Assembly: GCF_902806685.2 (NCBI RefSeq)
Contig: NC_048549.1
Location: 8,511,594-8,575,593 of the forward strand
DNA: 64,000 nucleotides
Direction of reading: 5' to 3'
Source: Maniola hyperantus
Lineage: Eukaryota; Arthropoda; Insecta; Lepidoptera; Nymphalidae
This document shows positions 10,987-22,896 of this stretch, piece by piece. Below the pieces are notes generated by a model. The model was not told the origin of the DNA. It did not search any database and was given only the letters and a program-made list of their open reading frames with translations. How positions within the stretch are numbered: position 1 is the first letter of the stretch; every line of letters starts with the position of its first letter. A program made the position numbers and the translations under genes.

Positions 10987-11628
10987 TATAATATATGGAT
11001 GTATTATTGAGTTAAGTTAACAGTTTCCACAAAAAATATTGCAATAGGTATCTATTTAATTTATTTTCATTAATATTGTTAATTATTAATCTGCCACAAT
11101 TTTTAATCGTTTTTGTAATTTAGGTAATATAATGCATATTTCAATATTTGACATTTATATCAAGATAAATTTAAAGATTTTAATAGATATCAAATAATTT
11201 TCTCACAATTATTGCAATAAATTAATAAACTTTGCATTTATATCTCACTTTGAAATATATTTAGCATAATAAAAATACGAATTTAAAGATAAAATTTGCA
11301 TTTTATAAATTAATAGGTAATTCGCATTAGATCGTGTGACAATGATCTAATAAGAATCAAATGTAATAAATTTACTAAGAAATTCAAAACAAGCCGTATT
11401 AAGTTTCTTGTTTACCTACACATAAATCAACAGAACAAATTAAACATTTCAAAATTAATATTTCATATTCATAACACAAAATATCAATGCAAACTTCTCA
11501 GGTGATTGCCCGTTTTAGTTTTCGTACGCTATTTGCCAACATTGTGGGAAGATTTTGTAAGATTTGTGCTTGAATTGACGATGAAAATGATAAGGTGAAA
11601 TATGAGAGTTATGCTTAATATGGTTTTT
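10987..11628. other. Very AT-rich DNA, nothing recognised
   Basis: Low-complexity A/T sequence without shared repeats or sustained frames. Confidence 0.45.
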
Positions 11629-11935
11629 CATGATCAACCCATTACCGACCAACTGGCTGAGCCGGCTCTTTTCTCAGAGTTAGAAGGGTTTAGACCGGAG
11701 TCTGCCACGCTGGCCCAATGCGGATTGGCAGACTTCATACCCCTTGAGAACATGGAGAACTCTCAGGCATGCTGGTTTCCTCACGATGTTTTCGTTCACC
11801 GTTAAAGCATGTGATATTTAATTGTTTTAAAAACGCACATAACTTCGAAAAGTCAGTGGTGCGTGCCCGGGATTGAATCCCCGACCTCTCAAAAACAAGG
11901 CGGACGTTTTAACCACTAGGCTGTCACCGCTTTGG
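11629..11935 (-). mobile_element. SINE-1, full length
   Basis: The (CAT) tail complement is reduced to TTCATGATC. The B-box complement GGATTGAATCCCCGACC lies near 11870 and the A-box complement AACCACTAGGCTGTCA near 11909. The 67-codon frame 11602-11805 is a translation of SINE sequence. Confidence 0.85.
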
Positions 11936-12235
11936 CTTTGGCAATATGGTTTTCGACAAATGAAAATTTTTCTATAGGTATACTTAATATCTTAAAAAAT
12001 ATTATAGTCTGTTGTAGCTAATCGTACGCATACTTATACAGGGTAGGTACTGTTTAGTAGTTATGGCATTAAATAAAGAAAACTATCGTAAGACGTTAAC
12101 CATTATAAGAATAATAGCAATAATGTGTACAGTGTGTGTACAGTGTATGAGAGTTTCTTGTTGGACTAGGAGAACCCTTAAAAGATAACTCAATTTAGAA
12201 AGAATAGCGTAGGTAATTGCGGTGGAGTTACTTAT

Positions 12236-12330
12236 TAATGGCAGAAATTAATCTATCTGTAATCTATCGATAAGTTACCTAGCAACGTAGTCAAAAAAGA
12301 CCATATATTTTTTGACAAATAACAACGCTG
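12236..12330 (+). mobile_element. One arm of the GTCGATAAGTTACT MITE
   Basis: It aligns with the left arm of 10000-10213 from the GCAGAAATTAAT block through ATCGATAAGTTACCTAG to TTTTTTGACAAATAAC. Confidence 0.55.
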
Positions 12331-13216
12331 ATTCTGTCACACGACAGATGATATTAAATACTTAAGGATGATAAAATATCACATAGTGTGGCCCAACTCC
12401 TTTACAACACAACACCCCTGCAGAACTTTCCTTACTAACCCACTAAATAAATACTCTTACCATAAGGCACTAACGATCCGACGTTTGATACAAAAACCAC
12501 TCGTCACGAGCGGGTTTCGCGCTAATCTACCATTTCACCAACATTCCGGTTAACTTCGAAGAAGTTAAGTCACCCTTAATAAAAATCTCCCAGACCGATT
12601 AACATTTCAGAAATCAAAACAGCCGAAAGGCACGCGATCGGTTCACGAAACAAAGAATTACTCGTAATTCCCTTTAACGTCCATTACTATCTATTATTGA
12701 TTTAATTTTTTTCCCACTTTTCATGCGGGCTGTACCTACTTACTTGTTGTACGCGTATCTATGTGTGTGTAAGTGTAATGTGGTTAAGTGTGGGTGTATG
12801 CATTCGCAACACACATAATTAGTGAAATAGGGGGTCGATATTATTAATGAGGGGGGGTAGAGGGGTGTGGATTGTTATCTAGTCGAGCTTTTGTGTTCTT
12901 TTCTATAGATCGGCCGTCTATTGATTGTTTAGTCGATACTTTGGTCGGTCTTTAATTATAGGGGCTAACAGGCTAACTGAACGAACACCTCGCTTGACAC
13001 ATTAATAGCGTCTATGGGGACGGTTATAATTTTCCATAATTATTCATTTGAACGCGAAGTTTCGACAGTTATGAGTTGTATTTAGTTCTAATTCACCACC
13101 ACGTTTTTTATTACCAACGAACTATTTCTGTACTATTAACAGGAGTAGATAGGTAAGCTATCAATCCATCATAATTGTTCAACCTCTTTTTAGGTAAGTA
13201 ATTTAAGTTTTTGTTA
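12331..13216. other. Unassigned DNA
   Basis: It holds a TG-rich patch (12760-12800) and a G-run (12848-12866). No repeat family or coding frame was recognised. Confidence 0.4.
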
Positions 13217-13641
13217 GTACTTATGCCCGCGACTTCATCCGCATGGATTTAGGTTTTTGTAATCCTGAGGGAACTCGTTGATTTCCCCGGATAAAAAGTA
13301 ACCTATTCCCGTCTCCAGGGTGCATGCTGTCTCTCAGGAGTATCCCGTGCGAACTCTTTGATTTTCCCGGATAAAAAGTAGCCTATGCTCGTCTCCAGGG
13401 TGCATGCTATCTCTCAGGAGTCATATTGAACTGGAACAAGCCTGTAGGTAATGCCTATGCTTAATAGGTTTAAGATTCCCGTGGGAACTCTTTGTTTTTA
13501 CAGGATAAAAAGTAGGCTATATCCTTCCTTGTGATGGTGGTATCCAAGCTATGTACCTAACGTCAAAAAAGGTTAAACAGATGGGCCGTGAAAGCTAGCA
13601 GAAAGACAGACACACTTTTGCGTTTATATTCTTAGTATGGA
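13217..13641 (-). mobile_element. Heli-A with three copies of an internal module
   Basis: The hairpin is intact at the left (GCCCGCGACTTCATCCGC) but CTAG is lost. The module 'GGAACTC..TTGATTTTCCGGATAAAAAGTAGCCTA' is present three times (about 13267-13305, 13345-13390, 13477-13520). The first two are followed by a near-identical CTCCAGGGTGCATGCT block. The 5' end is GTATGGA|T at 13641. Confidence 0.75.
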
Positions 13642-14878
13642 TACAAAAAGATCTAGGTATATAAATAACAAAATCAATTATCATCCTACAGTAGGTATGC
13701 ATATTAGTATCTAATAAATAAACGAGCATAACTACGGCTAACGCTAGTTAAATTAAAATGAACAGCAAGGATTTTAACGCTTAACAACATACTATTAACG
13801 TCAAGTCCTTTACTTCAAAAGTGTTATTAATAAATCATATGTACACATTACACAGCCTTCATCGTTGACACCTTGTAATCCACGACAAAGTTGCCGGTGG
13901 GACATGTCCAACGTCCGATTTCAAACAAGACGTAATTCAGACATGTGAAGAGACCGCTGGTACTTCACTGATTAATAAGATAGGGTTGCGACTTGCGAGC
14001 AAGGGGTACCAAGCCACCCCACGCTGGCTCCCTCGCGCCTTACCCACAAAACAAAAAAAAATGTGACTCATCAACCCACACTAACAAACAAAACTCACAC
14101 TATCACCTAACGCATAATAACCATACATTCAAATTATCAACCTTAACATAACGGTTAAAAGGTTCCAATTACAACAGAATTGTTCGCACTTAAGCAAAGT
14201 TAGGTCTCCTATAATCGTTCATTATCGCACACATACAAAGATCATTCACGTATTGTCCACGCATACATGTATGTGTTAATTATATCGGAAAGTAGTGGGT
14301 AGGGGTTAGTTGATTTGATTAATTCCAGCTAGAAGAAACGGCCTTGTTAGATACATTCTATAAAAATTGGTATAATATATTCCAATCAAATTATATCAGC
14401 AAATTCCACCAGTAATAAGATGAATATCTACTTGGAATCCTTTCTGAACACAAATAGTAAGTAAGAAATCTAATATTTTAATTTTGAAATAGATTTTTTT
14501 TAAATTTCCCAATTGGTATGGATGGTACTTTAAATTCCTTTAAATGTTTTTCCAGAAAACCAATTGATAAAACATACCTACAGATTTATCCGTTTCAGCG
14601 GGCAAATTAAGCTTTTGGTTTCTCATAAATAAAATAACAAATACCTAGAGATCGTTGATGGCAATCAAAACACTATCTCACCAAAAAGTATTATAATATT
14701 ATAACTTCTCTTCTTTGCGGTTGTCCTTGTTTGATAAATTTTATGTTTATTTATTTTGCAAAAACCTCCAAGTATAAAACTACTTGCTTACTTTGCAGCA
14801 AATAAAATGTTGGGACATCTATTGCTGAGCTATATACGGGTATACATAACCCTTGAACTAATACCACAGCGATTGGTT
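13642..14878. other. Unassigned AT-rich DNA
   Basis: No shared repeats were found. A GC-richer island at 13985-14045 (CCACCCCACGCTGGCTCCC) is unique here. Confidence 0.4.
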
Positions 14879-14998
14879 CAAACTCTTACATACTTAGTCC
14901 TACAAACTCTTATATACTTTCTTCTACAAACTCTTACATATTTACTCCAACAAACTCTTCTATACTTTCTTCTACAATCTCTTACATACTTGCTCCTA
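14879..14998 (+). repeat. 24-bp minisatellite, five units
   Basis: Five contiguous units of exactly 24 bp follow the pattern CAAACTCTTAYATACTTNNTCCTA, with an alternating longer-range period (units 2 and 4 share TTTCTTCTA). Because 24 is divisible by 3, the 81-codon frame 14756-15001 encodes an 8-residue periodic QTLTYLLL-like peptide. There is no evidence of expression. Confidence 0.9.
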
Positions 14999-15032
14999 TG
15001 AAAGAAACCTGTACCTACCTATTTTTTCCATC

Positions 15033-15333
15033 TTCATCATAAACCCAACACCGGCTCACTATGAGCACGCGGCTCCTCTCAGAATGAGAAGGGTTTGGCC
15101 ATAATCCACCACGCTGGCCCAGTGTGAATTGGTAGACTTTACACTCCTTTCCGAGCATTATGGAGAACTCTCAGACAAGCAGTCTCCTCACGATGTTTTC
15201 CTTCAATGCAAGTGATATCTAGGTAATTCCCAAAAGCGCACTTAACTCTGAAAAGTCACTAGTACGTGCCCGGGATCAAACCCCCAACTCCTGAATAGAT
15301 GACTGACGTCTTAACCACTAGGCTATCACCACT
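15033..15333 (-). mobile_element. SINE-1, full length
   Basis: The GCCGGCTCACTATGAGCAC complement-strand body, B-box complement GGATCAAACCCCCAACTCC and A-box complement TAACCACTAGGCTATCA are all present. Confidence 0.85.
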
Positions 15334-15885
15334 CCATGTATTAAGTACTTAAGCAAATTATCGAGTTTTATCGCTCAATAAAAATATACCTCATACTTTA
15401 TAGCGTTATCATGTCGTAACTCGTAACGTAGACGAAGAGTGTACTGTTTTCGGGATTCCAAACTATATATCCACGAAGCCTCGCGTGCTTAAGACTGCCT
15501 CAAACGAGAAAAAAGCGCCAATTTTTTTTTATTATCGACTGTGCCCGCCTCGATATGGAGCACTGACAAATTGCTACAGTTTATAAACAAATTTTACATT
15601 TTTTCACCAAACGACTCACTGCACCCGCGATAAATATATTTTTTTTAATTGCATGTTTCGCAATACTGGCTTAAATAGTGTTGACGTGTCAGGCGATTTA
15701 AGAAAGTTAGTTCTTAGTTTTGCCGAAATTTTCGATACTAAATTCTTTAAATTGCGCAAAATAGTATCGTAAGTTAGCTCCACTATTTTGAGTTATAATT
15801 TAACTTGGGGTCTTTCATGTGTCTAGACCTGGATATGCTTTTGATAAGTTCAATAGTAACTATCGTAGCATAGTCTATTCCTATT
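15334..15885. other. Unassigned AT-rich DNA
   Basis: No repeat or coding signal was seen. Confidence 0.4.
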
Positions 15886-16196
15886 ATCATCATCACCTCA
15901 TTCTATCTCTTGCTCACTAGGTACTGAGTAGATCTCCTCTCAAAATAAGAAGGGTACGGCCAGCCCACCACGCAGGCCAAATGCGGATTGGCAGACTTCA
16001 CACACCTTTTAGAACATTATGGAGACCTCATAGGCATGCAGGTTTACTGCATGTTGTTTTTTTTCACAGTTAAAGCAAGTGATATTTATATAACGCACAT
16101 AACTCTGAAAAGATAGAGGTACGTGCCTGGCATCGAACCTCCGACCTCGGGAGGTCCACGTATATGAGGCCAATGCCTTAACCACTAAGCTATAAT
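15886..16196 (-). mobile_element. SINE-1, full length
   Basis: The tail complement ATTATCATCATCACC, the ATGCGGATTGGCAGACTTCA block, the B-box complement GGCATCGAACCTCCGACC and the A-box complement TAACCACTAAGCTATA are visible. Confidence 0.85.
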
Positions 16197-16290
16197 CATT
16201 ATAGACTAAAATAAACCCTAATATAATTCAGTAGACATAATAAAAGTTAAATAGTTTCACCCCAATAATGTAAACCGCTTTCTGAGAAGT

Positions 16291-16517
16291 GTTATCTGCA
16301 TATGCAAAAATGGCCTCGTGCCGGACTTATGCAAATGACGGGCGATGCGTGACACGTACTACGTTTAAATAAAGTATGAAATTGTAGCTCGTGCTATTAT
16401 AGCACGTCTAATATAATTATGGTAATATGGAATCTCATTCTTAGATGATAGTCAAATTTATACTGAGGGTAGGTACCGACTAGGCTTGTCCGCACGTGGA
16501 CTCTTCTTATGCAAAGT
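16291..16517 (+). repeat. Duplicated octamer-rich segment, copy 1
   Basis: It shares ordered blocks with 17190-17400: CTGCATATGCAAAAAT, GCCTCGTGC, TATGCAAATG, GACACGTACTACGTTTAAA, and a 27-bp identical block (16491-16517) ending CTTATGCAAAGT. It matches no TE family in the window and has no TIR or tail. A regulatory or relic function is inference. Confidence 0.75.
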
Positions 16518-17189
16518 GAAACTGGTATACCCCAATATTATTTTGATCAAATAAAATTGAAATATACCAACAGAAGTTAATAATTTAGAATGAGAAAATT
16601 ATTAATACGTTTAAGATGTGTATGGTATGTTAGTTTGGTATGTTGGTTACAGAAGTGGTTACATTATTTAGAGCTAAATGGTTCTGACAAATCTTTTATT
16701 CAAACCAACTAACTACATTTTTTATTAAGTATGCAGGTTCTATCATAATATTTTTAATATACAACTTGCAAGTTATGGTATGACGCGTATCAATAAAGAA
16801 ACGAATCGAAAACAAGCGGTGTTAAGTCATTCGATCTCACTTAAACAGTATAATGAGCGAGAGGAAATAATAATTACTTAACGTTGCTTTTTTAAATTCG
16901 TTCTTTTTTTGCACGCGTTATATCTATCATTAAATTAAAATTTACCATAAAATCTTTTTACTTAAACTCTACCGAAAATTCCAAAAAGGAGTTTCCATAA
17001 TTACATTTTTCCAAAGTTAACGTTTGGAAAATAAATTATATTGTAGCTATTTTTTTTCTGAATATGAAATTGATCACAATAGTTCGATACATCTAAAATA
17101 AATAACGTATCCCTCATAATTTCACGGATGAATAATACAACAACGAACACCCTAGCACTTTCATACAAACGACATCCGGAGGAGCATTA
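16518..17189. other. AT-rich spacer between the duplicated segments
   Basis: No recognised feature. Both copies of the duplication are in the same orientation about 0.9 kb apart. Confidence 0.4.
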
Positions 17190-17400
17190 CTATCTGCATA
17201 TGCAAAAATATTAGCCTCGTGCTGGACCTATGCAAATGGCATGCGATGCATGACACGTACTACGTTTAAATTAACCATGAATGTGTCCCGTGCCGTTACA
17301 GAACGTCTAATGTATGGTAATGTATTGAAGATGATAGTTAGTTTTGATGCTTTCCTCTCAACGTATGCTAATTCGCACGTGGACTCTTCTTATGCAAAGT
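17190..17400 (+). repeat. Duplicated octamer-rich segment, copy 2
   Basis: Diverged copy of 16291-16517. ATGCAAAT is retained in TATGCAAATGG, and the terminal 27-bp block lies at 17374-17400. The 66-codon frame 17241-17441 inside it is not preserved in copy 1, which argues against coding. Confidence 0.75.
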
Positions 17401-17730
17401 ACTTCCAGCTTCCGTGCCCGAATGTAATGGAAAAATTATAATGTTGTCCAATAAAATTTGGTTCTATATTTTGATGATTTCCGACATATATTGAATTAAG
17501 TTTAATATACAGCACATGCTATACAATCTCGCAGTTTTTGTTACTTTAAAAAGTACTTGGTTAAAAAAAGACAAAAATGTGTTTAAAAAAATTATAGTGT
17601 CAATTAAACATCCAGTGCTTTATTTTTCAAACTATGATCAAACAGTCTACCATGAATAAAATATACGTACAACGCAGACGAAGAAAATAAGCATTTGACT
17701 AGTATTTACTAGTAATTATTTTAAGCTTAT

Positions 17731-17945
17731 TTCGTAGAATAGAATAGAATAGAATGTTTTTTATTCATGTAAACTTTTTACAAGTGTTTATGAATAGTCA
17801 GGTAGTTTTAATTTACCACTGGTTCGGAACGCCGTTCCCATCGAGAAGAACCAGCAAGAAACTCGGCGGTTGCTCTTTTTAATTTTTCAATTTACAATGT
17901 TATTATATCGTACTATACAAGCCATTAGTAGCGTAGTTTAACGAC
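17731..17945 (-). mobile_element. LINE-G 3' end
   Basis: Minus-strand copy of the sequence at 53586-53812. Complement blocks are TTTTTACAAGTGTTTATG, TTCGGAACGCCG and AACCAGCAAGAAACTCGG. An (AGAAT)n pentamer run at 17735-17756 marks the tail. It is a typical 5'-truncated LINE 3' UTR. The clade was not determined. Confidence 0.65.
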
Positions 17946-18147
17946 ATATTATGTTAATATAGATAACGGGTACATACCATGATTAATTTGATGTTTTTAT
18001 TTGTAGATATTACAACCCAATTGTCAATTGCAATTTACTAGTATATACTAGTACTAGACACAGTACCTACTGGGATTTTGTACAAAACATAGGTAAGTAT
18101 ATAATGCTCTTTGTGATTAATTTATTAGCTCTGAAATTTTTATTAAA

Positions 18148-18350
18148 TCCATAGTTAATATTATAAATGCGAAAGTGTGTCAGTCTGTCTGCTAGCTTTT
18201 CACGGCTCAACCGTTCAAGCGATTTGACGAAATTTGGTAGCTTCCATCCCGGGGAAGGACATGGCTACTTTTTATACCGGAAAATTAAAGAGTCCCACGG
18301 GATTTTCAAAAACCTAAATCCACGCGGGTGAAGTCGCGGGCATCATCTAG
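18148..18350 (+). mobile_element. Heli-A, intact termini
   Basis: A|TCCATAGTTAATATTATAAATGC opens the element. (GTCT) is short (TCAGTCTGTCTGC). The hairpin is ACGCGGGTGAAGTCGCG and CTAG (18347-18350) is followed by T. Confidence 0.85.
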
Positions 18351-18922
18351 TGTACCTATATATCACAACGTTAACATAAACGATATAATATGTAGTTCGG
18401 TATAGATCGACCCACCTGTCCCCACGATTGTCACACCCCATACCTACACGAACGGCAGTCGATATTCTCGAATTTCATATGTATCTCTAATTTCAATAAC
18501 ACCCTTCCCTACCTGTGCCATCTCATCTACATATCAATGTTCGCAACGTCTAGGAAATTTCTTTTCTTTCACTAAAACCCTATTCACACGATCCGAATGT
18601 TGCGCTTTAGTCCAACCAAGTTTCACTGTCGTCTCTATATTCTACAAAGCCCACAATTATAGGCAGACCGTTATAATCTGTGGAATATTTCAAACTATCC
18701 ATTTGAAAACGTCCCGGATTAGGTTTAAGAACATTAGATTTTTTTCTTAACTTTGGAGTTAACACCAAATCTTTTAATAGGTTATGATAAGTAAATACCG
18801 ACTATAAAAGAAAATCACAATTCGCATATTTGTTAACTTTTAAACTTCTACAACTTCACTAGTAGAATAGAATACGGTATCAATCATCATTCATTCAGAA
18901 TTTATTTGGGTAGATTCGTTCA
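18351..18922. other. Unassigned AT-rich DNA
   Basis: No shared repeats or coding signal. Confidence 0.4.
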
Positions 18923-19140
18923 TCTACTTAAATATATAAAATGAAAAGGTGACTGACTGACTGATCTATCAACGCACAGCTCAAACTACTGGTCGGATAG
19001 GGCTGAAATTTGGCATGCAGATAGCTATTATGACATAGGCATTCGCTAAGAAAGGATTTTTGAAAATTCAACCCCTAAGGGGGTGAAATAGGGGTTTGAA
19101 ATTTGTGTAGTCCACGCGGACGAAGTCGCGAGCATAAGCT
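18923..19140 (+). mobile_element. Heli-B lacking terminal AG
   Basis: The core and hairpin (CACGCGGACGAAGTCGCG) are intact. The last bases read GCATAAGCT followed by T-run instead of CTAG, so the terminus is mutated or deleted. Confidence 0.85.
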
Positions 19141-19422
19141 TTTTATTAATATAATTCATTACATAAAATATGAATGTTAAATTACTAAAATATAACAATT
19201 TATCTAGTGGCTCCATTATTTCGTTCAGTATGACAACCTTTTCTCAAAAGAATCTTAAAAGTCATAACGTGTGGAAGGTCCTTAAAATATGCAAAGCCCG
19301 TGCTCCATATCATTACAAAGAATTTCACTAAAATTGGATCACCCTATATTGTCATACCCTTTGGTAATGGTCTCGATTCGTAACGAACTTTTTGAAACAC
19401 GATATGCCTTACATATAGTACC

Positions 19423-19576
19423 TACGCGACAGGTCGAGATGGCAATCGGGGTGGGGACGAACCGCACACCCTCACAACCTCCACGCTAACCCGGTGCGGG
19501 ATAGCGCGGGTGGCGTGTAGATGTGCGGGGCGTCCCCCTACCCCATAACCCGATTGCCATCTCGACCTGTCGCGTA
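19423..19576. mobile_element. MITE-F copy 1
   Basis: Terminal inverted repeats open TACGCGACAGGTCGAGATGG and close with their complement at 19550-19576. The interior is GC-rich (CACCCTC..GGTGCGGG) and itself partly palindromic. There is no coding capacity. Confidence 0.85.
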
Positions 19577-19721
19577 CTTTACGTGCTATTTTCAGTAAGG
19601 GGCAAATGTGTACGTCCTTGAGTTATGGGTAGCTTTGACGAATAGTTTAGTATTTATTTATTATATTAATCACGAGAAGACAAACAGAGAAGATATCTGA
19701 TGTTAAGTAATCCATGGTAAA

Positions 19722-19817
19722 TTAAAACTACCTGACTTACTAATCTACTGACTTAATAAACACTTGTAAAAAGTTTACATGAATAAAAAAAAACATTCTA
19801 TTCTATTCTATTCTATC
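19722..19817 (+). mobile_element. LINE-G 3' terminus with (ATTCT)n tail
   Basis: AAATTAAAACTACCTGAC, ACTTGTAAAAAGTTTACATG and AATAAA are followed by four ATTCT units (19798-19815). It is heavily 5'-truncated. Confidence 0.65.
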
Positions 19818-21096
19818 AATCAATTCAATGCTGCTGAAAATCCAACACCACCCAAGAAACTGTCAATTTGTTGCCAGTTTTTAAGGAATTTGATTACTGC
19901 CCCTTGAAAGATCTCACATCGAAATTTTGAAAGAATACTTTACTAAAAGGAATTCAAACTATAAGTGGTCGTCAATGATCTGTCGATTATTATTAATGTC
20001 TCTACCGGAATGCTTCGGAAAATTTTCTTGCTTTTTCTTTCCTTTGGAAGCAAGCAATAATGCTCGCCTAGGCCTTCTTGAGATAAATAACTACTCTGCA
20101 AAATTTTACGAACTACAAAAATTTTAATATACCTACTTAGTCTGAATGATACTGAAAACATCGAATAGGATACGTAAGTGGTTCATAACTAATTGTAAGA
20201 GTTTTGAATTAGTATTTACGGTATATGGAGCATAAGTTAAGAACGCGGCAAACACAAAGTAATCCCGCAGATGCAATAATTCGTAACAATTATCTGATAA
20301 GTATCATCACGTTTACCCTCCTTCCCACACTGCAACTCGCAACTCGACATTCAATAGTCATCTCGATACATCTCATCCATTATCTAGCTTCCTCTTAACC
20401 CTTCCGTCTGTCTACAATGCCTTAAATTTATGCATGCACCTAACAATGATCGCATCGGTTGCATAATTTGATTAGAGAACTTTTGTCGGCAAGGGGCAGG
20501 TATCGGATCGTAAAATTAAATTTAGACCTACAGTTGGTTAATTTTCGGATTCTCCCAACCGAACCTCTCCATCGTGAAAGGGTCCGACCGTGTATCATTT
20601 GCAACAAAAGAGTTCGATCAATTATTATTTTCGCGCACCTTTACGGAATTTCAGTATAGTAGTTGTTAGAATAACGGTCGATGTATTGTCGTACGGGGCA
20701 CGCATTCTTTATAAGTATTTGGGTGTATTTGCATATATCAGTTATTGATTGAAAAAATATTCAAATAAGTATATACCGTTGATCGGAGACGTTACGGTTC
20801 TCGTAATTAGAGTGTGACAACTCACAATAGAGGTTCGATTAAAATTAATAGTTCTGTTCATACATTTATTTATACATACGTGGATAGTGCTTTGTAATAT
20901 TTTAGAACCGATCAATGGAATATTGCTACAATATTATAGTGGGAAAATAAGTACATTAGATATTAAATAATATGTCCTCTCGTAATCATTATAACTAGTC
21001 TATGAGTCTAAGAGCTAAGGTACTTATATCAATAGGTATCGCAAAATAATATAGCTACAATAGTTTTTCCTAAATGTTTCTATACTTACTAACTGT
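19818..21096. other. Unassigned DNA
   Basis: Several 66-72-codon frames on both strands (19927-20161, 20459-20659) lack domain-like features. No repeat family matches. Confidence 0.4.
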
Positions 21097-21285
21097 TGCC
21101 AGTGACTTAGGTTTTTAAAAATTCCGTAGGAACTCTTTGACTTTCCGGGATTAACATTATCTTATGTCATTCTCCAGGTTTTTAACTAGTATATCTATAC
21201 AAAATACTCCCCGATCCGTTGCTCCGTTGCGGCGTGATTGAAGGACAAATAAACAAACACTTTCGCATTAATAATAATAGGTAGT
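21097..21285 (-). mobile_element. Heli-A variant, decayed
   Basis: It shares GTTTTTAAAAATTCC..CTTTCCGGGAT and the GTTGCGGCGTGATTGAAGGA block with 58158-58345, defining a Heli-A subfamily without a clear GTCT run. Confidence 0.6.
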
Positions 21286-21906
21286 GATTGCTAATTTGCA
21301 TAAATCAGCAATTTGGGTAAATTGCAAGTCTTTTTAACAAGTGCATAGGAAGTTACACGCACTTTTCTAATATTTTGTAACTCATCATTATAATAATCAA
21401 TATTATGATTTAAAAAATTGGAGTAGGTACAGAGCATGCAATTCTAAATGAAAATTTCTATATGTCCACTGTAAAGTAACTAGTTGTTTACCGCAAAGTT
21501 GTTGCAGTTGCATTGTAGACAATAGTGCTCATTGTTGTACGTGGTACAGTCGGGCACAAAACTATACCCACATCAAGTGAGGAGTGGACTGAAACCTAAT
21601 TGTGACGACATGTAGGTACGCTGAAAACATTTCATGACACCACGTCTGACGTCACAGTCCCGACAGCGCTCGCGGTCTCCCTGAATGGCTTTTGTTCTTG
21701 CCTGTACAATAATGTCGCGATATGAGACTGTAGCAATTGATAGCTAACATGCTTAGGTGCTACATAATTCGTGCTTCACTGTTATACTTTTATCGACCAC
21801 TTAATTTTCCAACTTTTTAATTTTCTATTTGGTAATTACTGTATGCAACCCAGAATCGATCGCATAGGGTTTTTAAGAGCCTCAGGATAACCTGCTATAT
21901 TTCTTA
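21286..21906. other. Unassigned DNA
   Basis: No repeat or coding signal. A GC-richer part lies at 21650-21700. Confidence 0.4.
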
Positions 21907-22130
21907 ATAGCTTATGCTCGCGACTTCGTCCGTATGGACTACACAAATTTCAAACCCCTATTGCACCCCCTTACGGGTTGAATTTTCAAAAATCCTTTCT
22001 TAGCGGATGCCTACGTCCATAATAGCTATATGCATGCCAAATTTCAGCCTGATCCGTCCAGTACTTTGAGCTGTGCGTTGATAGATCAGTCAGTCGGTTG
22101 GTCAGTCAGTCTGTCAACTTTTAATTTTTT
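21907..22130 (-). mobile_element. Heli-B
   Basis: The hairpin (CGCGACTTCGTCCGTATGG) is weakened. The GTCA run is interrupted by GTCGGTTGGTC. The 5' A/T-rich end is eroded near 22130. Confidence 0.8.
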
Positions 22131-22243
22131 GAGATTTATTTCATCTGGGGGCGAAAGTAAATAATAAATGAAAGTGAAATATCTGTTCCTAAACTGTGTA
22201 TATAAATAAAGCTTAGATATCATAGAAAAATCTATCTCGAATT

Positions 22244-22400
22244 ACATAGTATATAACAAAGTCGCTTCCCGGCGTCTGTCTGTCCCTTGTATACGTACCT
22301 ACGCTTAGATATTTTAAACTACACAACGGATTTTAATGCAGTTTCTATCAATAGATAGAATGATTCAAGAGGAAGGTTTATACGTATAATTTAATTACGA
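22244..22400 (+). mobile_element. Other Helitron-like fragment
   Basis: AAAGTCGCTTCCCGGCGTC plus GTCTGTCTGTCCC, an ACAACGGATTTTAATGCAG block and GATTCAAGAGGAAGG form a combination I recall from lepidopteran interspersed repeats. No second copy is in the window. Confidence 0.4.
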
Positions 22401-22896
22401 CTATTATACGAAATATGACGATAATTGTTCAAGAAATCAAGCTATAAATAAATTATGCGCGCGTGGCCACACTAACTGTAACGGCTCGTGCTATAACTTA
22501 CCTAATGTAATTCTCACATAAATTTCCATACGAACAAGAATTTATATCAGTAAGTCATCTGATGGTACTAAGTACTTTGCATGTATTAGAGACGCGTGCG
22601 GTATAAACTATCTCATTTGCATAGCGACATCTTATTATAGGGTCCATAATATCTATGAACTGATACAGTAAATCATTTATACAGAGTTCTTGGTGTAACT
22701 AAAACCTCTTTTGCTATGGTCTGTAATAGGGTTTCAAACAGCAAACAAAAACTTTTAATTTAATTCTACCTTTTCGCCGATGAAAATATGCGGCAGGATG
22801 TATGAAATTATCCCCAACAATTAGTCCTTAGCTCTGGACATAATAAAGGTCTCTCTCGATCTCTAAATATATAATACCTACTAACTACAACGCACT
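22401..22896. other. Unassigned DNA
   Basis: It contains ATTTGCAT (22614-22621) and GTAACGGCTCGTGC (22478-22491), weakly recalling the 16.3/17.2-kb duplicated segment in reverse. Confidence 0.35.

Noticed and set aside
11602..11805. 67-codon frame with plausible composition
   Set aside because: It is antisense SINE-1 sequence; similar frames occur in 6314-6508.
14879..14998. CRISPR-like array
   Set aside because: Units are contiguous without spacers and the context is eukaryotic.
14756..15001. 81-codon leucine-rich frame as a small membrane peptide gene
   Set aside because: It is explained by a 24-bp minisatellite. No promoter, splice or polyadenylation context, and the non-repeat part has no protein features.
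17735..17756. Telomere-type pentamer repeat
   Set aside because: AGAAT/ATTCT is not the insect TTAGG repeat and is the tail of LINE-G.
22478..22625. Third, inverted copy of the octamer-rich segment
   Set aside because: Only two short blocks match and their spacing differs twofold. Too weak to claim.
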